Source: Dryobates pubescens (lineage: Eukaryota; Chordata; Aves; Piciformes; Picidae). Taken from it: DNA of 64,000 nucleotides. The translations under genes were made by a program, and so were the position numbers. Where the stretch lies: assembly GCF_014839835.1 (NCBI RefSeq), contig NC_071627.1:18346001-18410000 (forward strand), in the 5' to 3' direction. The notes below the pieces were generated by a model, which had not been told where the DNA came from, ran no database searches, and saw only the letters and a list, made by a program, of their open reading frames with translations. Positions 59,501-64,000 of this stretch are shown here, one piece after another; position 1 is the first letter of the stretch; each line of letters opens with the position of its first letter.

Positions 59501-61670
59501 AGGATGCTCTTTGTCTTCTTGACCACCTGGGCACACTGCTGGCTAACCTTCAGCTGGCTGTCAACCAGCACCCTCAGGTCCTTTTCTGTCAGGCAGTTTC
59601 TACCCACTCTGCCCCAAGCCTGTAGAGTTGCATGGGGTTGTTGTGACCCATGTGCAGGACCTGGCACCTCAGGGTTAAACCTCATACAGCTGGCCTCTAC
59701 CCATTGATCCAGTCTGTCCAGTTCCCTTTGCAGAGCCTTTCTGTCAGGGACAGATCAACACTCCTATCCAATGTGGTGTCTTCTGCAAACTTACTGAGGG
59801 TGCACTCAGTCCCTGTTGGCTTCTGCTTTTTATAGGTCTGAAAAATTCACTGGGTTCAGAGGATCTTTGAGCTGACTTTGTTTAGTAGTTGTGGTGATCC
59901 CATCTCAGTTGAAATGGAAAGGGCAGCAATGTCATTGTGCTGGCTTGAATCTGATTCTGTTGAGTTTGATTTTCAATAGTTGTGCACCCTTGCTGGACAG
60001 TTGCTGTATGGGGTTTGTGTGTCAGACTGCAGACCTGTCTGTCTTTCCCATTTGGGAGTGATTTTGAGTTAGTGAAACAGAGTGTGCCCTAGGATCAGGA
60101 GTGAAAGCTGCCTGTCTGTCTAACTCCTTGGCTACTGTGTGTTGTTGGGTGGAAATGAGACCTGCCTTTCTGTCCCTCCAGGAGAGAATATCAACATCTG
60201 TTGGAGCCCTGATGGACAGACCATTGCAGTGGGGAACAAGGATGATGTAGTCACCTTCATTGATGCCAAGACTCATCGTTCCAAAGCTGAGGAACAGTTC
60301 AAGTTTGAGGTGAATGAGATCTCCTGGAACAACGATAACAACATGTTCTTCCTCACTAATGGGAATGGCTGCATTAACATTCTCAGGTAGGTGCCTCTGG
60401 TGGGCAGGGTAGCCAGGCTGGCTGCAGCAGACATCAGTCTGCAAACCCCTCTGCTGCTTTAGGGGAACCAGAGTCTCACACCCCAGTGATTCCCAGCCCT
60501 CTGGTGGGAATGAACTTGTCTGGAGCTGAGGTTACCCCAGTTCTGGGCTGGGCTCCCTGAGAGTGACCCTGATGCTTTGCATCATTTGCTCAGCAGTTGA
60601 AGGTTTCCAGGAGTGTGGCCCTGCAGGAGTGTGGCCCTGCAGGAGTGTGGCCCTGCAGGAGTGTGGCCCTGCAGGAGTGTGGCCCTGCAGGAGTGTGGCC
60701 CTGCAGGAGTGTGGCCCTGCAGGAGTTTGGTTGCTTGTAGTCCCAGTCCCAACTGCTCTGCTTGTAGACAAGCCCTACACTTCTCTCACTGCTTCCTTCC
60801 CTGTCTGTTCATCTCCATAGCTACCCAGAGCTGAAACCCATCCAGTCCATCAATGCCCATCCTTCAAACTGCATCTGCATCAAGTTTGATCCCATGGGGA
60901 AGTACTTTGCCACAGGCAGTGCTGATGCACTAGTCAGCCTCTGGGACGTGGATGAACTGGTGTGTGTGAGGTGCTTCTCAAGGTAGGTACTGCTGTCCCA
61001 GAGCTGTTTGTGTCCCCTCTGGTGCCTGTGCAGGAGGTGACTCGCCATCTGCTGTGCTCTGTTGCTGCAGGCTTGACTGGCCTGTGCGAACGCTGAGCTT
61101 CAGCCATGACGGGAAGATGCTGGCGTCAGCGTCAGAAGATCACTTCATTGACATTGCAGAGGTGGAGACAGGTAATGGTTCTGCTTTTGGGGAGCAGCAC
61201 GGAGGGAGTTGGATTGAGAAGGGCTGGTGGATCTGGGAGGGGACTGGGAGAATCGGTCTGCTGAGCAGGAGCCTGGCTGTGCAGAGCAGAGCGCCGTGAG
61301 GGGGAGCCTCTGCTCTGTGTGTGGCAGTGTGTGTCATGTCTGAGCTTTGTCACCAGGTGACCCAAAGGCGCTGAAGCAGCGTTTGTTCCTCCTCTGCCCT
61401 GCATGGGAGAGAAGAGGCAGGCATTTGGCTCTGCTGTGTGCTACAGGGCAGTACGCAGCATGGGGCTGGAGGCTCTTTGGGCTGATGTGACCCTTTTTCC
61501 ATGCAGGAGAGAAGCTCTGGGAGGTGCAGTGCGAGTCCCCCACCTTCACAGTGGCCTGGCATCCGAAGAGGCCCCTGCTGGCCTTCGCCTGCGATGACAA
61601 GGATGGCAAATACGACAGCAGTCGGGAGGCAGGCACTGTCAAGCTCTTCGGCCTCCCCAATGACTCCTAA
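56527..61670 (+). CDS. THOC3: THOC3 (TEX1), WD40 subunit of the THO/TREX complex
   Basis: Six exons: 56527-56709, 57854-58010, 60182-60386, 60821-60982, 61071-61171 and 61507-61670; 972 nt, 323 aa. WD40 repeats form a beta propeller, with clear signatures [39 protein letters not shown] then [38 protein letters not shown] then SLWDV, and [16 protein letters not shown]. The end [12 protein letters not shown] is identical to human as I recall it. THOC3 joins the nuclear THO complex, which couples transcription to mRNA export. The N-terminus ([15 protein letters not shown]) lacks about 28 low-complexity residues of the human protein. Introns 1 and 2 are packed with CR1 copies and intron 3 holds a 16-bp minisatellite. 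Confidence 0.96.
57131..57838 (-). mobile_element. Older CR1 LINE, split by a second CR1
   Basis: The 3' end of a minus-strand CR1 (tagaatcata...gggacctta, 57131-57167) is separated from its body (57399-57838, from ttaaaggtcc on), which contains the usual CR1 landmarks such as aggctgaacaaccccagtgct. The two parts are contiguous in a normal CR1, so the material between is an insertion. The body runs up to about 15 bp before the THOC3 exon 2 acceptor. Confidence 0.82.
57168..57398 (+). mobile_element. CR1 LINE 3' end nested in the older CR1
   Basis: After a TA/GTATA run (57165-57195) comes gattgcccattggaatgggc, then gttggacgcgatgatcttga and a tail of attctatg-type units (57374-57400), the 3' end of a CR1 in plus orientation. 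It is 5'-truncated and younger than its host element. Confidence 0.8.
58225..58715 (+). mobile_element. CR1 LINE fragment
   Basis: The element reads gggccacaaaaatgatcaga, gttcagcccagagaagagga, a coding remnant [18 protein letters not shown], and the tail gagggttggactaaatgg. It lies in THOC3 intron 2 in sense orientation. Confidence 0.9.
58905..59835 (-). mobile_element. CR1 LINE fragment, about 0.9 kb
   Basis: On the minus strand a CR1 3' part extends from its tail at about 58905 (tagaatcagaattg on plus) into the reverse-transcriptase ORF, with remnants such as [20 protein letters not shown], a typical CR1/LINE motif. It is the longest CR1 copy in the window and lies in THOC3 intron 2, antisense to the gene. 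Confidence 0.9.
59122..59142 (+). repeat. Poly(C) run of 21
   Basis: An uninterrupted run of about 21 C within the CR1 copy. It is likely length-variable and error-prone in sequencing, and could fold as an i-motif, or as a G-quadruplex on the other strand. Confidence 0.9.
60608..60730 (+). repeat. 16-bp minisatellite, 7 full copies
   Basis: The unit caggagtgtggccctg is repeated perfectly seven times (60608-60719) with a partial, altered eighth copy. It lies in THOC3 intron 3, about 90 bp before exon 4. Perfect copies suggest recent expansion and probable polymorphism. Confidence 0.95.
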
Positions 61671-62235
61671 TGGAACCACACCAGGGGAAGCGATGCCTGC
61701 CTGCTCTCTGGGATGGGAGGGTGCTTAGTTGGTGTAGTCAGGGCAAGGAGGTGGCTCCTCTCCTTGTCTGCTGGGTGGTGCTGTGGCTCTGCCCTGCGTA
61801 CCACTCTCAGGAGCATTTGTGAAAAACCAGCTTCTGTGCTGGGCAGGATGGGGAAGGGGGGTTGCTGGTAGGGCCCACCTCAATGTCTGAGGGCTGCTGC
61901 TACCTCTATAGGGTGTATGTAGGGTTGTTCCAAAGGCAAGTGGCCAAAGAAAATCACTGTAGGAGCCTCCTGTGAGAGGACCTCTGCTCTGGCCAGGCTC
62001 CCCAGCAGTGACAAGCTACCTGACTGTCCTCTTGTTCACAGCAGCCTGGTGGCAAGGGCAGCCCTGGGAGCACAGCCTGTCCCTCCCCCTCCCGGATGTC
62101 TCATGACCCTTCCCCTCACTGGGACTGCCTGGGGAGGGTAGAGGATGGGAGTTAGATGCTTCCTCAGGTGGGGTTTTGGGGTTTTGTATGTGTGGTTGTT
62201 TTTTCTAATTTTGATAAATCTTCTTCCATAACAAA
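61671..62235 (+). other. THOC3: THOC3 3' UTR
   Basis: Non-coding sequence after the stop codon. No AATAAA is present; the best candidate is GATAAA at 62213-62218, after a T-rich stretch. The 3' end is therefore tentative. Confidence 0.5.
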
Positions 62236-63424
62236 GGTGCCTGTGGCTGCTGGGGGGCAAGGGGGCAGTTGCTGAGCTACTGTCCTGCGAGCTCCTCTCC
62301 CTTCCCTTCAGCCCTGGCAAGGCCCTGTGGTCAAGAGGTCTGTCGAGTGACTGTCCCACATTGTCCCCAGCCTATGTCCCCTGTTCTGCACTGTTACCCC
62401 ACCAGGGGGCGCTGCGCCCCCACGCTGGGATCAGTGACGCCAAGGACAGTGCACAGTGGACGGGGACAGCCGCAGGGACCCATCCCAGTCCCCTAACCCT
62501 GATCCCACCTGGCAGCACCCAGTGTGGATGGAGCAGGGCCACGGCCCCAGCTGAACACACGACTTATCACATGCCATGGCCACCAGCCCTGGGCAGAGCC
62601 CTTCACTGAACCCCTACCAGAGTGATGAGCGGTGATCCCCAGGCCCCACTCCCCAGGAGAGCCTTGTGGCTTTCCTCCCACCTATGCTAGCCTGCTGGGT
62701 TGCAGGGGAAACAGTCACCACGGAGGAGGTGCTTGTGCAGCCTGCCTGCAATGGAGACCTTGCCTGCAAGATCTCTATCATTTCCTACCCTAATATTTTC
62801 TACTGACAGAAGCTTTTCCAGGTGACTGCTCTGCTGATGCCACCTAGGTAACAGCTGAGCTTTTTGCTGGTAAATGATGGCAAATGAGTCAAGGCTGAGG
62901 CTGGCTCTGGATGGAGGCATCCAGGGCTGTGCCAAGCTTAAACTGCCAGGAACCTTGCATTGCTGGGGGGCACAAGGTGCCAAATTGCCCAAGGCCTGCC
63001 TCATTCCCCAGCTTTGGTGGGGCAGAAAGCTGTGGCCCACCAGAAACATTGCTTGTACCCCAGGGTTACCACCAGTCGTTCTGTGAGGGGAGTCCTGGAG
63101 TCAGGATGAGGGACAGAATTCCCTCCACCTTGGGCCTATGGGAGAAGGGCTCACTAGCCCCCATCCCTTTTATCTTGTCCCCAGCCATGGAGAATGTGCC
63201 TGTGGGATGGGGGTGTGGGGACGCAGCTGGACTGAGCAGGGCTCTAGGAGCTGCACCTGGCTTCTGTCACCTGTGATCTGGCTTGGTGCTGCCCAGGGTG
63301 GGTCCTGTGGCCTCCCTTAGTTTGATGAGCTGCCAGGTCTCACCCCTTAGGGGGATGGAGGGGCGAGGGAGCTGGCAGAGGGTACCAGGGAAGCAATGCT
63401 TGAGAAGAGGCTGGAGCAATGTAC
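62236..63424. other. THOC3-CPLX2 tail-to-tail spacer
   Basis: About 1.2 kb without a recognisable gene or repeat. It carries a strong CTCF-type motif at 62399-62414. Confidence 0.55.
62399..62414 (+). promoter_or_regulatory. Consensus-like CTCF binding motif
   Basis: CCACCAGGGGGCGCTG fits the vertebrate CTCF core CCASYAGRKGGCRSYR at all 16 positions. It lies in the spacer between THOC3 and the next, minus-strand gene. Binding is predicted, not shown. Confidence 0.7.
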
Positions 63425-64000
63425 AAATCCCTTTATTTTATTAGTTCGTCAAAGACTAGTTCGAGCAGGATGGTCACAGCATGTCTGCGGGGCCCTGAGC
63501 CACCCGCTGCCTCCCGGGAGAACAGCAGGGGGCTATGGCTGGGGAAGCACGGGGACGGGGGAGCAAGGGACGGGCCAGGGTGAGGGCATGCCCCTGCATC
63601 TCCCCGTTGAGGTGCAAGCAGCAGCTCCTGGGACATGGCTGGGGCACTCGCCCAGGGATCCCTTCCCAGGCCCAGGGGACCCGTGTGTCCAGCGTCAGCT
63701 AGGGGCGTGGCTGGACACTCGCAGCCTGGCGGCCCTCAGCCCCGTGCTGGCTTTATTGCAGGGGGCAGAGCAGGGGCCCCAGCAGCGTGACGGGGCCTCG
63801 GCTCAGCGCTGCTGGTGGCCCCAGGGACAGTGGGGACGCGGGGGTGGGAGCGTGAGCAGCGGACACGAGGACGCATGGAGCGATGGGGCGCACCCTGGCA
63901 CGGAAACACTAATGCGCGAACTGGGGCCAGCAGGGACGAGACAGGGACGAGCGAGCGGTGGGGACGGGGCGGGGGGGACGAGGCAGGGGGGTCCCTGCCC
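63425..64000 (-). other. 3' end of a minus-strand transcript, probably CPLX2 3' UTR
   Basis: Two overlapping AATAAA signals on the minus strand (63442-63437 and 63437-63432) and a third at 63757-63752 mark the end of a gene that lies to the right. In the human map the gene convergent with THOC3 is CPLX2, so these GC-rich bases would be its 3' UTR. No complexin coding sequence is in the window, so the name is an inference from synteny only. Confidence 0.4.

Noticed and set aside
57850-59850. Short open frames with reverse-transcriptase-like peptides
   Set aside because: They are remnants of 5'-truncated CR1 copies, not host genes.
60608-60730. Repeat array considered as CRISPR
   Set aside because: Units are directly tandem with no spacers and the genome is a vertebrate; it is a minisatellite.
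63433-63636. 67-codon minus-strand frame as coding end of the rightmost gene
   Set aside because: It ends inside the overlapping AATAAA signals and does not resemble complexin or another known C-terminus; it is more likely 3' UTR.

Overview
This is a vertebrate, almost certainly avian, nuclear window. Nine protein-coding genes with GT-AG introns match human 5q35.2 genes nearly residue for residue. The interspersed repeats are mostly CR1 LINEs plus one avian ERVL-type solo LTR, and the genes are compact with CpG-rich promoters. From left to right I read: RNF44 (+, 3' part only), FAF2 (-), CLTB (+), HIGD2A (-), NOP16 (+), ARL10 (-), KIAA1191 (+), SIMC1 (-), THOC3 (+), and at the right edge the 3' end of a minus-strand transcript that synteny suggests is CPLX2. 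I rebuilt exon by exon every coding sequence that lies fully inside the window. Each has consistent phases at every junction: FAF2 445 aa, CLTB 228 aa, HIGD2A 92 aa, NOP16 180 aa, ARL10 233 aa, KIAA1191 306 aa, SIMC1 683 aa, THOC3 323 aa.

Layout: the strands alternate strictly (+ - + - + - + - + -), so spacers alternate between tail-to-tail and head-to-head. The head-to-head spacers are CpG-rich shared promoter regions: FAF2/CLTB (22296-23174), HIGD2A/NOP16 (32253-32510), ARL10/KIAA1191 (38592-39587) and SIMC1/THOC3 (56387-56526, only 140 bp between start codons). The tail-to-tail spacers (RNF44/FAF2, CLTB/HIGD2A, NOP16/ARL10, KIAA1191/SIMC1, THOC3/CPLX2) hold poly(A) signals and little else. 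Introns carry the repeats: the solo LTR with a 5-bp target duplication and a CR1 end in FAF2, CR1 pieces in NOP16 and KIAA1191, and a dense nest of CR1s plus a 16-bp minisatellite in THOC3.

The genes do not form a pathway. They are mostly housekeeping: ubiquitin ligase (RNF44), ERAD adaptor (FAF2), clathrin light chain (CLTB), respirasome assembly (HIGD2A), nucleolar 60S biogenesis (NOP16), small GTPase (ARL10), p33MONOX (KIAA1191), SMC5/6-linked SUMO reader (SIMC1) and mRNA export (THOC3). I found no novel gene system. The points most worth a second look are regulatory or structural: a CpG island with three CCAAT boxes inside the RNF44 3' UTR, a full consensus-type CTCF motif between THOC3 and the presumed CPLX2, a GC-AG intron in FAF2, paired ZNF143-like elements in a shared promoter, CR1 sequence running up to a THOC3 splice acceptor, and a SIMC1 that lacks the repeat-rich centre I recall from the human protein.
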